A stretch of 64,000 bases of DNA from Aestuariibacter sp. GS-14 (GTDB taxonomy: Bacteria > Pseudomonadota > Gammaproteobacteria > Enterobacterales > Alteromonadaceae), in contig NZ_VHIP01000009.1 of the NCBI RefSeq assembly GCF_006494365.1, forward strand, positions 124,001 through 188,000, read 5' to 3'. The notes beneath the pieces were generated by a model, which ran no database searches, was not told the origin of the DNA, and saw nothing but the letters and a program-made list of their open reading frames with translations. A program made the translations under genes and the position numbers. The stretch's first letter is position 1; every line of letters starts with the position of its first letter. Positions 56,251 to 64,000 of this stretch are shown one piece after another.

Positions 56251-59200
56251 GTGTCGGGTTCGGAAGTTGAAAACGAACAGGATCTTGCTACCCAGCAGTT
56301 ACATGACGCGCGAATATTACTAGCCGGCACGCAACTGGCCGGGCGCTTTACAATTAAAAAACAGCTGGGGGCCGGCGCGCAGGGTCATGTTTATCAGGTA
56401 CATGACGAGCTTCTGGCTGTAGACGTTGCAATTAAGCTTTTACCCACCCAACTCAGTGCTCCTCAGCAACTTGAACAAATCCGCCACGAAGTTAACCTTG
56501 CCCGCCAGCTACAGCATCCTAATATTGTGCGTGTTCACGATGTATTTTGTGATAGTACGTCGCTGTTCTTCACCATGTCACTCATTGAAGGCGAGCCCCT
56601 GCTTGCCCGCATCCAACAGCCGGTGTCAGTTGCCGAATACCAACGCTGGGCAGAGCAACTGCTTGACGCCATTAAGGTATGTCAGCAAAAAGGCATTTTT
56701 CACGGTGACATTAAGCCAGACAACCTGCTGATTAATGCGAATAATGACTTGGTATTAATCGATTTTGGGATCGGCCAGCACACGAGTGATATCAGACAAC
56801 AAACCAGTGGTCATAGTGAATATTCAGCGCCTGAAGTATTGCAGAGCGGAATAACCAGTCAAACGGCCGACCTGTACAGTGTTGGTATAGTGCTGAAGCA
56901 AATCATTGACGCCGTCCACGTTAACGCTAGTAAAAAGAAAGACCGGGCATGGCGAGAGACGCATAACCGATTTATCGCTACGCTGACACATCAGCATGCC
57001 AGTCAGCGCCCATCACCTGACGCTGCGCTGGATACCTGGCATACTCTGTTTTCTGATCCCCTGACACGTAAACGCGTTGAATTACCCTTTGGATGGTTAG
57101 TCGCAGCCAGCGTATTGGCTGTGCTTATTGTAGCGCTGGTGTCATGGCAGTACCGCTCACCATCAATCGATATCCAGGCCAAAACACTGCGTGTCGGCTT
57201 AATTGCTGATCATACTTATGCGCCAACCAAACTACTGGCTAACCTGCTTGAGTACCCGGTAGAAGCCTCACAAAAAATCGCCCTGGCAGACCGGCATGCT
57301 ATAGAGCAACTGATTACCAACCTGGGTCTCACACCCGCCCAATCCGCGGATGATCGCAACACAATAAGCACTACGCTTGGCATCGATATTTTACTGTTAC
57401 TGGATGCGGCGCCCTTATCAGAGTCACAATATCAGGTATCCGTAGCAGCTGTCCTCATGCCTACAAACCAATACCTCTTTGAAGTAAGCAATACGGTAAG
57501 CAATGCGGGACTAGGAGAAGGTGTTGCCCAGTTGGGCAAACACATTACCGGGCAACTATTGGATGCCATTGAGCAACCTGGTGCTGCGCCTGATTTAAGC
57601 TATCTGGAGAATATTGCATCGGTTATAGACAGCAGTGCGGAAGCCACACCCGAGATTCAAATTGCACAACTGCAAAAGCGTTTGCCTGACTATCCGGGGG
57701 GCTGGTTAAAAGGCGCAGATTTAGAGTTTCAGAACGGAGATTACAGTGCCGCCCAACAACAACTGTCGGCCTTGTTTGCGCTTACAGACAGTAATGAGTA
57801 CTGGCAACTGCGCGGAAAAATAATACAAGCCGAAATCACCGATGATTTGGATCTCGCCGTTCAGGCAAGTGAGCGCTTGCTATCACTATATCCAGAGCAT
57901 GTTGAAGTATTGTATTCAGGTGCCCAAATCGCTGAGTGGGCAGATGCCCCTGCAAAAGCCATGGCGCTGTATCAACAGGCTCTCGCCATCAATCAAAACA
58001 ATCCACAACTGTGGTTTGAACTAGGCCGCTTGAATATTATTCAGGGTAATATCAGTGAGGCGTTAGCCGGAGAATTAACCCAGGCATTGGTGGCTGCCAG
58101 ACGACTTGGCGACACGCAGGCGGAAGGGCTGATTCTGAATGCCTTTGGTGTAGCGCATTTACGGTTGGCCGACTACGCCCAAGCAGAACGGTATTTTAGC
58201 GATGCGCTGGTACTTCGCGATGCCAACAATATGCCAGAAGACCGGGCAACCACACTGGCAAATCTCGCTAATGTAGCTGCCATCAACGGCCATTTCGACA
58301 AAGCGGAAGAGGCGCTACACGAAGCCTCTGAGCTATTGAGCAAGCTGGGCAATCTCACTCAGCAGGCTCACATCATTGACACGCTTGGTTTTATGTATGA
58401 GGAGAAAGGGCGTTATCAGAAAGCACTGGAGTATTATAAACAAGGTCTCGATTTGCGAACCCAGTCTGACAACACCGCGAAACAAGCAGAGAGTATGTCC
58501 AATGTGGCGTACATGCACTTTCTGCTGGGAGACTATTCCCTTGCCGATATTTACTGGAATCAGGCCTTAAATCAGTTTGAACGAATCAACGATCAAGCTC
58601 ATCTTATGCGTACCCATCAGAACCTGGCATTAATGAGTATGGTAAAAGGCGATCGCCGGGCCGCAGCCAAGCATTTAATCAAGGTAGACACCCTCCTTTC
58701 GGTTAATCAAACTCAGGAGCAAATGATCAATCAGCTGTTCTACAGCTATCTTAATTTTGCGCAAGGCAAGCTCAAAGAGGCAACGCGGAATGTTGACGAG
58801 GCCAGGAAACTTGCCGAAAAATCCAACGACAGCAGAGCACTACTGGAAGTGTATTTATGGCATGGTGAAATGTGCCTGCGCATTACTGACTGGGCATGCC
58901 TGTCTGACCAATTGGCGTTAGCCGCCCCCTTCATTACTGACGACATGCTGGAATACTCAACGCTGTTTGGCTGGCTTAACAATGCCTACGCGCTCGAAGT
59001 AAACCAGCTTAATAGCAACCTGATCCAACCTTTTATAGACAATCTGCCCTATGGGCAAATCCCGTTGACGGTTGAACTCAAGGTACTCTTGGATCTTCAG
59101 GAAAGATTAAAGCTGCCTTCAAACAGTGAGCTGATGTTACGTGCCAACCAGTTGGTGAAACCCATTTACTATCAGTCTTACATGCAGTGGTTATACTTAA

Positions 59201-59397
59201 ACAGTGAACAGGACACGGAGGCCTTAAGAAAACTTAAGATCCAGTTACAGGGACACCCCGAACACTGGCGTAATCATCTGTACCTGACGCGATTCACCGA
59301 TGAATACTCCAGGCAACAGCAAAACATGGCGTTGCAACAGTGGCGTAGTCAGCTAAGTGCTGAGCAGGCCAAACAGTACGAGGCACATTACTTTTGA
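56251..59397 (+). CDS. Membrane Ser/Thr protein kinase with long TPR region
   Basis: This 1048-aa Hanks-type kinase has a cytoplasmic kinase domain (about 32-275): glycine loop LGAGAQGHVY, Lys62 in VAIKLL, catalytic HGDIKPDN, metal-binding DFG, and SAPE. One transmembrane helix lies at about 279-301. An alpha/beta region (about 312-450) resembles a TolB-N/CsgG-like domain, and TPR repeats run over about 490-930, predicted outside the membrane. The start is GTG at 56251 with AGGAG seven bases before; a small hairpin (56220-56234) precedes it. The last codons overlap the histidine-kinase start. Extracytoplasmic TPRs would let it sense a periplasmic protein or peptide; that is inference. Confidence 0.88.
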   Translation: MSGSEVENEQDLATQQLHDARILLAGTQLAGRFTIKKQLGAGAQGHVYQVHDELLAVDVAIKLLPTQLSAPQQLEQIRHEVNLARQLQHPNIVRVHDVFCDSTSLFFTMSLIEGEPLLARIQQPVSVAEYQRWAEQLLDAIKVCQQKGIFHGDIKPDNLLINANNDLVLIDFGIGQHTSDIRQQTSGHSEYSAPEVLQSGITSQTADLYSVGIVLKQIIDAVHVNASKKKDRAWRETHNRFIATLTHQHASQRPSPDAALDTWHTLFSDPLTRKRVELPFGWLVAASVLAVLIVALVSWQYRSPSIDIQAKTLRVGLIADHTYAPTKLLANLLEYPVEASQKIALADRHAIEQLITNLGLTPAQSADDRNTISTTLGIDILLLLDAAPLSESQYQVSVAAVLMPTNQYLFEVSNTVSNAGLGEGVAQLGKHITGQLLDAIEQPGAAPDLSYLENIASVIDSSAEATPEIQIAQLQKRLPDYPGGWLKGADLEFQNGDYSAAQQQLSALFALTDSNEYWQLRGKIIQAEITDDLDLAVQASERLLSLYPEHVEVLYSGAQIAEWADAPAKAMALYQQALAINQNNPQLWFELGRLNIIQGNISEALAGELTQALVAARRLGDTQAEGLILNAFGVAHLRLADYAQAERYFSDALVLRDANNMPEDRATTLANLANVAAINGHFDKAEEALHEASELLSKLGNLTQQAHIIDTLGFMYEEKGRYQKALEYYKQGLDLRTQSDNTAKQAESMSNVAYMHFLLGDYSLADIYWNQALNQFERINDQAHLMRTHQNLALMSMVKGDRRAAAKHLIKVDTLLSVNQTQEQMINQLFYSYLNFAQGKLKEATRNVDEARKLAEKSNDSRALLEVYLWHGEMCLRITDWACLSDQLALAAPFITDDMLEYSTLFGWLNNAYALEVNQLNSNLIQPFIDNLPYGQIPLTVELKVLLDLQERLKLPSNSELMLRANQLVKPIYYQSYMQWLYLNSEQDTEALRKLKIQLQGHPEHWRNHLYLTRFTDEYSRQQQNMALQQWRSQLSAEQAKQYEAHYF

Positions 59398-60095
59398 CTA
59401 GCAAGCACAACGAGCAAGCGGCCTTAATTGAACGTATTCAGCTGCAGCAGGAAGAGCTTAAACGCCGTTTGGATGAAGAACAGATTAACCTGCGGGAATT
59501 AGCCCGCCGGCTGTGGACACAACAGGAAAGTGAGAAAGCGCGCTTGTCCCGAGAATTGCACGACGGCGTGGGGCAACTGCTCACAGGACTTACGCGTCGG
59601 TTACAAGGTATAGCGAGCAACCAGCCTGAGTTCACCGAGCTCTATGATATTGCCGAAATGGCATTGGCTGACGTCCGCCAGTTGTCTCGCATGATGAGCC
59701 CAACCATTCTTGATGACCTGGGCCTCAAACCCGCACTTAAATGGCTGTGTCGCAACTTGTTCGAAGCCGAAGGAATACAGTATGCTTGTGATATTAACCT
59801 GAAGGGTGACATCCCCAAGGTGCAGGCCATTCTGGTATTTCGAATCGCACAGGAAGCGCTGGTAAATGCGCTTAAGCACAGTCGGGCCGACACTATTACT
59901 GTTAATCTTGCTCAGCATCATCAGGTGTTACGGTTGGACGTAATTGATAACGGCGTTGGGTTTGACGTTGAGAATATAGAGCGAGGCATCGGTATGTCCA
60001 GCATGCTCGACAGAGCCAGTGCCTTTGATGCAGAGTTAACTTTTCAGGCACGCCCTCAACAAGGCACTCACATTACTTTAACGGTAGCGTTATGA
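59394..60095 (+). CDS. Soluble NarL-type sensor histidine kinase
   Basis: This 233-aa cytoplasmic kinase starts with a coiled coil (about 10-48). A HisKA_3 domain has phospho-acceptor His56 in SRELHDGVGQLLTG. The ATPase domain (about 135-233) has EALVNALKHSRA, DNGVGFD and the late GIGMSSMLDRA. It has no sensor domain of its own, so input must come from partners, presumably the FHA-GAF and Ser/Thr kinase proteins. It starts with TTG overlapping the kinase stop by 4 bp, and its own stop overlaps the regulator start by 4 bp. The three products are therefore made in coupled amounts. Confidence 0.92.
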   Translation: MTSKHNEQAALIERIQLQQEELKRRLDEEQINLRELARRLWTQQESEKARLSRELHDGVGQLLTGLTRRLQGIASNQPEFTELYDIAEMALADVRQLSRMMSPTILDDLGLKPALKWLCRNLFEAEGIQYACDINLKGDIPKVQAILVFRIAQEALVNALKHSRADTITVNLAQHHQVLRLDVIDNGVGFDVENIERGIGMSSMLDRASAFDAELTFQARPQQGTHITLTVAL

Positions 60096-60718
60096 CGATA
60101 AAAATAGTACTGGCAGACGACCACGTGCTGATGCGACAAGGGCTTAGCCAGGTATTGAATGCCGATGCCGGTATCGATGTTATTGGAGAATGCGGCGATG
60201 GCGTTGAGCTTATTGAGTTGGTAATCCGGCTAAAACCAGACGTAGTGGTAATGGATATTTCCATGCCCAGAATGAGTGGATTGGTGGCGATCGACAAGCT
60301 GCTGGCGCAGCGCCCCGACTGTAAAATTCTGGTGCTTTCCATGCACAACGAACTGGAATACATAGAAGCTATGCAAGATGCCGGTGCTAAAGGTTATGTA
60401 TTGAAAGAATCATCAAGTGACGTATTAATTGACGCCATCCGCAGTATTTATCATGGCCGCACCGCGTTTATTGCCGCACATCAACGAAATGATACCGGGA
60501 AGCCTGCCAGAGTCAGTCCGGTTGCTGCGCTGACACGCAGAGAGAGAGAAGTGTTTTTTCTTGTTGCTGCCGGAAACACCAGCAAGCAGATTGCAGAATT
60601 ACTTACCATGAGTTTAAAGACCGCAGAAAACCACCGCAGTAATATCTATAAAAAACTCAATGTGAGCAGTTCAGCTGAATTGATTCGACTCGCAGGTAAG
60701 GCTGGGCTTTTGGAATAA
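60092..60718 (+). CDS. NarL/LuxR-family response regulator of the subtilase cluster
   Basis: This 208-aa regulator has a receiver domain (1-120, Asp55 in VVVMDISMPRM, acidic pair Asp9-Asp10, conserved Lys in GYVLKESS). A LuxR-type helix-turn-helix (about 143-205) follows, with LTRREREVFFLVAAGNTSKQ and LKTAENHRSNIYKKL. It is the partner of the adjacent histidine kinase. Its targets are not known; the dyads upstream of the two subtilases are candidates. It ends the operon and is convergent with subtilase 2. Confidence 0.93.
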   Translation: MTIKIVLADDHVLMRQGLSQVLNADAGIDVIGECGDGVELIELVIRLKPDVVVMDISMPRMSGLVAIDKLLAQRPDCKILVLSMHNELEYIEAMQDAGAKGYVLKESSSDVLIDAIRSIYHGRTAFIAAHQRNDTGKPARVSPVAALTRREREVFFLVAAGNTSKQIAELLTMSLKTAENHRSNIYKKLNVSSSAELIRLAGKAGLLE

Positions 60719-60766
60719 TTCCAATTCGTATAGAAGCAGTGTTACAAGGAATAGATATAAAGAAAC

Positions 60767-60787
60767 AGGGCCAGCGATGCTGACCCT
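60767..60787. terminator. Hairpin between convergent response regulator and subtilase 2
   Basis: AGGGCCAGC (60767-60775) pairs with GCTGACCCT (60779-60787) with one mismatch and a 3-base loop. It is only weakly T-rich on the minus side (GTTTCTTTA). Confidence 0.5.
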
Positions 60788-60867
60788 ATTAGTTTACGAT
60801 GAAAAATTTTGCAAGAATGTCTCATCGCTGAGGAACATTTCTGTTAACTACTTCCGTGGTTCACATA

Positions 60868-63324
60868 TTACAAGTTACTCAAATTGGTTACCGAGAATGC
60901 TGCTTCGCCACGTGTTACTGCTGAAGCAGGATTAAAACGAGCATGAAGCTTGGGCTCAAAATCGAATGGCCCTTGCGTGGTATATACTTCAACTGTCATA
61001 AGACCAGCCGCCAGTGCTTGTTGCACATGCCCGCGCAGAGCAGGATCAATCAGATGTGAATCTTCCAATTCGATAGCTTCACCAAACACAATGGCGGTTA
61101 CGGTGTCAGCAGAGTTGAAGGCTTCAGCTTCACTTTGCAGACCCAAAGCCTGTACCAGTGAATACGCTAACTCTTCTTTGCTTACCCTGCCTTGCGGGTG
61201 AAAACTACCTGAGCCTGCACCGGTCATAACGGGAGCGTCACTCATTGTAAGGTCAGACAATACACTGCCTGATGTCGTAGCTGAGTTAATTGCTGCATTA
61301 AACTGGCTGCTGCCGGTATCAGTATACGCCGTCATATTACCGATTTGAGCCTGGCGAAGATTGGCGGCCAGCGTCAGTGTATCGGCAAGCTCTTCACGGG
61401 TGAGGTAGGCATCAGGTGCAAAACCATCACCACGTGCATCCATTAATTGCTTACTTACTACGTTCTCAATAAACGATTGAGCCGGATGACCTATCGCGTC
61501 ATCAATACCAGAGAAGCCTGACGTGACTAACAGGCGCACGTTCACATCAACCGTACCGGGTACGCCAATTCCATTAGTAACGCCAAGCGGATCAACTGAC
61601 ACACCGCTAATGCTGCCGATACCACGAACATACAACTTCCACGTACCTGGCATACCTGGCGCCGATGTCCCTACTGAGGAGCCCAGTACCGGTAAGCCAA
61701 TCCCCGATCCGTAGCGGTTACCTACTGGGTCTTCCAGCACAAAAGCCGTTGCGGATTCAATGGACGCGCTGGCAACCACCAGAGACACATCCGGGCCTAC
61801 CTCAAAAGTTTCAACCGGCGACTCTCCAACCGGCAGGTAGGTCGCTTGCAAGGTAAAAGCATCGCCCTCTGCAACATTGGCAAAACCGTTAAACTCACGG
61901 TCTTTCTTCACGGTATCGCCGAACACTTCAACACCATCTACCACAGCACGAACGGCCGCATGTGCGTTGATATAGCCAGCACCCACTTCCCAGGCTTCAC
62001 GGGCTGCCATTGGCGTAGCCGTTTGCTGGACAATACTTTTTACTTCGCGCCAGGACATTGAGGGATCTGCTTCCAGCATTAACGCTACAATACCCGACAC
62101 ATGCGGTGCAGCCATCGAAGTGCCACTTGAAACTGTGTAGTAAGGTAAATGCTGAGGCTCGATCATCTCTGCGTCATCAGTAGCGCTTAACGCGCCTAAG
62201 CTTGACAGAGAATCGCGTGCCGAGATGACATCGACACCAGGGGCGGTAACCGTTGGGCGGTCTTCCCACGTATAGACCTCACCATCGACAACGACCTCTC
62301 CCCCCTTACCGCTAACACCACGAGAACTGAAGTCAGCAAGCTCGCCGTTTTTGTCACCCGCAGCAACGGTAATTACCCATGGTGCCTTCTTGAAGTTCCC
62401 CGTAATGGTAGACTCGCCCGAACCAGAGTTTCCTGCTGAAAACACGGTAATTACGCCGCGATCTGCCAACATTTTAGTAGCAATGTTAGTAGGGTCGTCC
62501 GGATTAAATTCGGTGCCTACATCACCGGTATTACCAAATGAATTGGAAATTACACGGATGTTGTAGGTAAATTGATGTGTTAACGCATAGTCAAAACCGC
62601 CCAGCGTATCCAGAATAAATAAACCTGCGCCCGAACCATAACCAATGATATCAGCGCCGGGAGCAACACCCGCATGCAAACCTGAACTCATTGCACCATT
62701 TCCACCTACAGTACCCGCAACGTGTGTACCATGTCCGCCCAGAATATCCGTATTGATCACATCTTCCTGATACGTGATTGGCAAGATGCTGCTAAAGCTG
62801 TTCAGGTTAGTTTGTGCCAATACGTTTTGTACAACGTGGTCTGGGAATGACAGATCACCGTGTGTGCCGTCGATACCGGAATCATTTACTACTACGCCAA
62901 TCCCGCGACCTGAATACGGAATACCGTTATTGCGCAGGCTTCTATCTGCTTGCATAGCCTTAACGCCTGTAATTTGCGTAGATTCATAGTTTTCAAACGT
63001 CAGTTCATCGTTGTTCCATACCGACACAACGTCTTCACGTTTATAAAGCGCCTCAACCTGCGCTTTAGTAGCAAGTACGCCTATAATTGGCATACTCTTC
63101 ATGCTGATACCCGTTTCTATGCCCAGTTCGCTAAGTGCGTTGATTTGGGCAGCGGTGGGGGCGCTATTACCATTAAAGGTAACGATTACCTGTTGCAGTT
63201 CAAATGGAGACTCAGCAAGCCTGGCCGCTAGATCTGCATCGAAAGTTTTTGCGTTTACATAAGAAGCAGGTAGCGCCAACGCTACTGCTGAAGCTAATAA
63301 AGTTTTACGATTAAAATGTGTCAT
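60868..63324 (-). CDS. Secreted S8 subtilisin-like protease with C-terminal SLH-like repeats (subtilase 2)
   Basis: This 818-aa paralogue of the protease at 51931 has the same architecture: signal peptide ending VNA-KT, I9-like propeptide (about 42-110) and S8 domain. The catalytic residues are Asp148 in VVNDSGIDGTH, His198 in GGHGTHVAGT and Ser403 in SSGTSMAAPHVSG. The beta-rich middle and SLH-like repeats are also present, the first (about 605-655) with FIENVVSKQLMD...FAPDAYLTREELA and the last (about 759-810) with HVQQALAAGLM...FNPASAVTRGEAA. The two copies keep the triad and most motifs but differ in many surface positions, so they may have different substrates. The gene is alone on the minus strand, facing the signalling operon. 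A GGGG/CCCC dyad lies about 65 bp upstream. Confidence 0.92.
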   Translation of the reverse strand: MTHFNRKTLLASAVALALPASYVNAKTFDADLAARLAESPFELQQVIVTFNGNSAPTAAQINALSELGIETGISMKSMPIIGVLATKAQVEALYKREDVVSVWNNDELTFENYESTQITGVKAMQADRSLRNNGIPYSGRGIGVVVNDSGIDGTHGDLSFPDHVVQNVLAQTNLNSFSSILPITYQEDVINTDILGGHGTHVAGTVGGNGAMSSGLHAGVAPGADIIGYGSGAGLFILDTLGGFDYALTHQFTYNIRVISNSFGNTGDVGTEFNPDDPTNIATKMLADRGVITVFSAGNSGSGESTITGNFKKAPWVITVAAGDKNGELADFSSRGVSGKGGEVVVDGEVYTWEDRPTVTAPGVDVISARDSLSSLGALSATDDAEMIEPQHLPYYTVSSGTSMAAPHVSGIVALMLEADPSMSWREVKSIVQQTATPMAAREAWEVGAGYINAHAAVRAVVDGVEVFGDTVKKDREFNGFANVAEGDAFTLQATYLPVGESPVETFEVGPDVSLVVASASIESATAFVLEDPVGNRYGSGIGLPVLGSSVGTSAPGMPGTWKLYVRGIGSISGVSVDPLGVTNGIGVPGTVDVNVRLLVTSGFSGIDDAIGHPAQSFIENVVSKQLMDARGDGFAPDAYLTREELADTLTLAANLRQAQIGNMTAYTDTGSSQFNAAINSATTSGSVLSDLTMSDAPVMTGAGSGSFHPQGRVSKEELAYSLVQALGLQSEAEAFNSADTVTAIVFGEAIELEDSHLIDPALRGHVQQALAAGLMTVEVYTTQGPFDFEPKLHARFNPASAVTRGEAAFSVTNLSNL

Positions 63325-63385
63325 GAGCTTTACCCCTTGTCATGGTTACAGCTTCAGTATTGGCTAATTCCTATGCAGCCTCTAT

Positions 63386-63398
63386 GGGGAGTTCCCCC
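63386..63398. promoter_or_regulatory. GGGG/CCCC dyad upstream of subtilase 2
   Basis: GGGG (63386-63389) and CCCC (63395-63398) form a dyad (N5) centred about 68 bp before the protease ATG on the minus strand, similar to the one at 51831-51843. An AATACT, a possible -10, lies between the dyad and the gene. Confidence 0.4.
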
Positions 63399-63455
63399 TA
63401 GAAATGCGCCTGTTCAAACAAAATCACAGATTTCCCAACAGATTGTTTTACAGAC

Positions 63456-63481
63456 AAAAAAAAGCCCTCACGCTGAGGGCT
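63456..63481 (-). terminator. Terminator of the PEP-CTERM-like gene
   Basis: On the minus strand, AGCCCTCA and TGAGGGCT pair perfectly (63463-63481) with a 3-base loop, followed by seven T. It ends transcription from the gene at the right edge before the subtilase 2 promoter. Confidence 0.9.
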
Positions 63482-63519
63482 AAAATGAAGAAGAGGAACA
63501 CGGGTACTTCTTCATGAGA

Positions 63520-64000
63520 CTAACTGCGGCGGCGTCTTAATCCGGCAATTGCACCTAATCCGGCCATTAATAAACCCAACGCCCCTGGTGATGATACAGC
63601 TGGCGAGTCAGCCTCGATGACGGTTGATGTCAACTCAAACAATGCTTCAGTACACAGCATGTTTTCGTTGTCGTAATAACAGGTATCATCGCCTACCGAA
63701 CCGTATTGTCCGGTTACTAGGCTAACGTCGCCAACAGTGATTTGAAAACCTTCATTTGGATTATCGCCAAAAACCAGATTACCGATGGAGAATGAAAAGC
63801 TATCGGGATTGGTTAAATCAGCTATTCCAGCATTGAACGTATAGAGGGGCCCATCCATAGCAACAAGTAAATCAAGCAGTGCATCACTACTATCGTTGTA
63901 AACAAAATAGCCGCCAATCCTATGGGCATCGCTGAATGTTTGAGTATTAAAATCATACCGAATTACCCCAGCAGTAGTACTTGCAGACATTAATAATAAC
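63520..64000 (-). CDS. Secreted protein with PEP-CTERM-like sorting signal, cut by window edge
   Basis: About 160 residues are visible. The frame continues beyond the right edge: the codons before the apparent ATG (63990) are Leu-Leu-Leu, which look like the hydrophobic core of a signal peptide. The true start is therefore outside. The mature part is beta-rich with two Cys. The C terminus, VSSPGALGLLMAGLGAIAGLR followed by further Arg and Ser, has the three-part form of an exosortase sorting signal (short motif, hydrophobic helix, Arg-rich end), with SPG in place of PEP. The function is unknown. Such proteins are often linked to exopolysaccharide. No exosortase gene is in the window. Confidence 0.7.
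   Translation of the reverse strand, partial: LLLMSASTTAGVIRYDFNTQTFSDAHRIGGYFVYNDSSDALLDLLVAMDGPLYTFNAGIADLTNPDSFSFSIGNLVFGDNPNEGFQITVGDVSLVTGQYGSVGDDTCYYDNENMLCTEALFELTSTVIEADSPAVSSPGALGLLMAGLGAIAGLRRRRS

Overview
The window is a chromosomal segment of a marine gammaproteobacterium. The Alteromonadales (Alteromonadaceae-like) are the best fit. Reasons: E. coli-like ppc, mdh, argR, udk, grxB, acs and rimK; an Oar-like TonB-dependent receptor; a concentrative nucleoside transporter very like the Vibrio cholerae one; the CrbS/CrbR acetate-switch pair with acs and the VC_2705-type symporter; many chemotaxis and c-di-GMP proteins; and a PEP-CTERM-like sorting signal. I saw no prophage, insertion sequence, integrase or CRISPR array. 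This identification is from memory of protein families; no search was run.

Layout. 1-3768: the 3' part of ppc converges on mdh across a shared terminator, and argR diverges from mdh with two candidate tandem ARG boxes between them. 3983-7111: a large Oar-like receptor. 7605-9430: an unnamed pair, a membrane-tethered periplasmic binding domain plus a two-TM protein. 9477-15019: a three-gene signalling operon (PAS-GGDEF-EAL, CheB-CheR-PAS, PAS protein). 15430-17272: uridine kinase and nucleoside transporter. 17370-25693: single genes and pairs, namely a 2OG-Fe(II) oxygenase, an M28 peptidase with a TPR/transglutaminase-like lipoprotein, an orphan ParA, a LysE-type exporter, glutaredoxin 2, a small lipoprotein, a NIT-domain chemoreceptor and an orphan pilin. 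26013-26099: tRNA-Leu(CAG) with its own strong promoter.

26163-43198: a DEDDh exonuclease and a cNMP/CBS/DUF294 protein, then the acetate module. The module comprises the symporter with its small subunit, crbS, acs-crbR and a DcaP-like porin. A rimK operon and two tandem periplasmic binding-protein paralogues lie inside it. A 19-bp element is shared by the upstream regions of the symporter operon and of acs.

43652-50973: a soluble six-PAS chemoreceptor overlapping a triple-CheW protein, an aldo/keto reductase, an HBM-type sensor without an output domain, and a GntR regulator. 51003-64000: comB, then the most interesting block. It runs subtilase, secreted unknown, FHA-GAF, Ser/Thr kinase-TPR, NarL-type histidine kinase, NarL-type response regulator, and converges on a second paralogous subtilase. 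Both subtilases end in SLH-like repeats, and both have a GGGG-N5-CCCC dyad upstream. The working idea is a regulated surface-protease system controlled by a mixed phospho-Ser/Thr and phospho-His/Asp pathway. The window ends in a PEP-CTERM-like secreted protein that is cut by the right edge.
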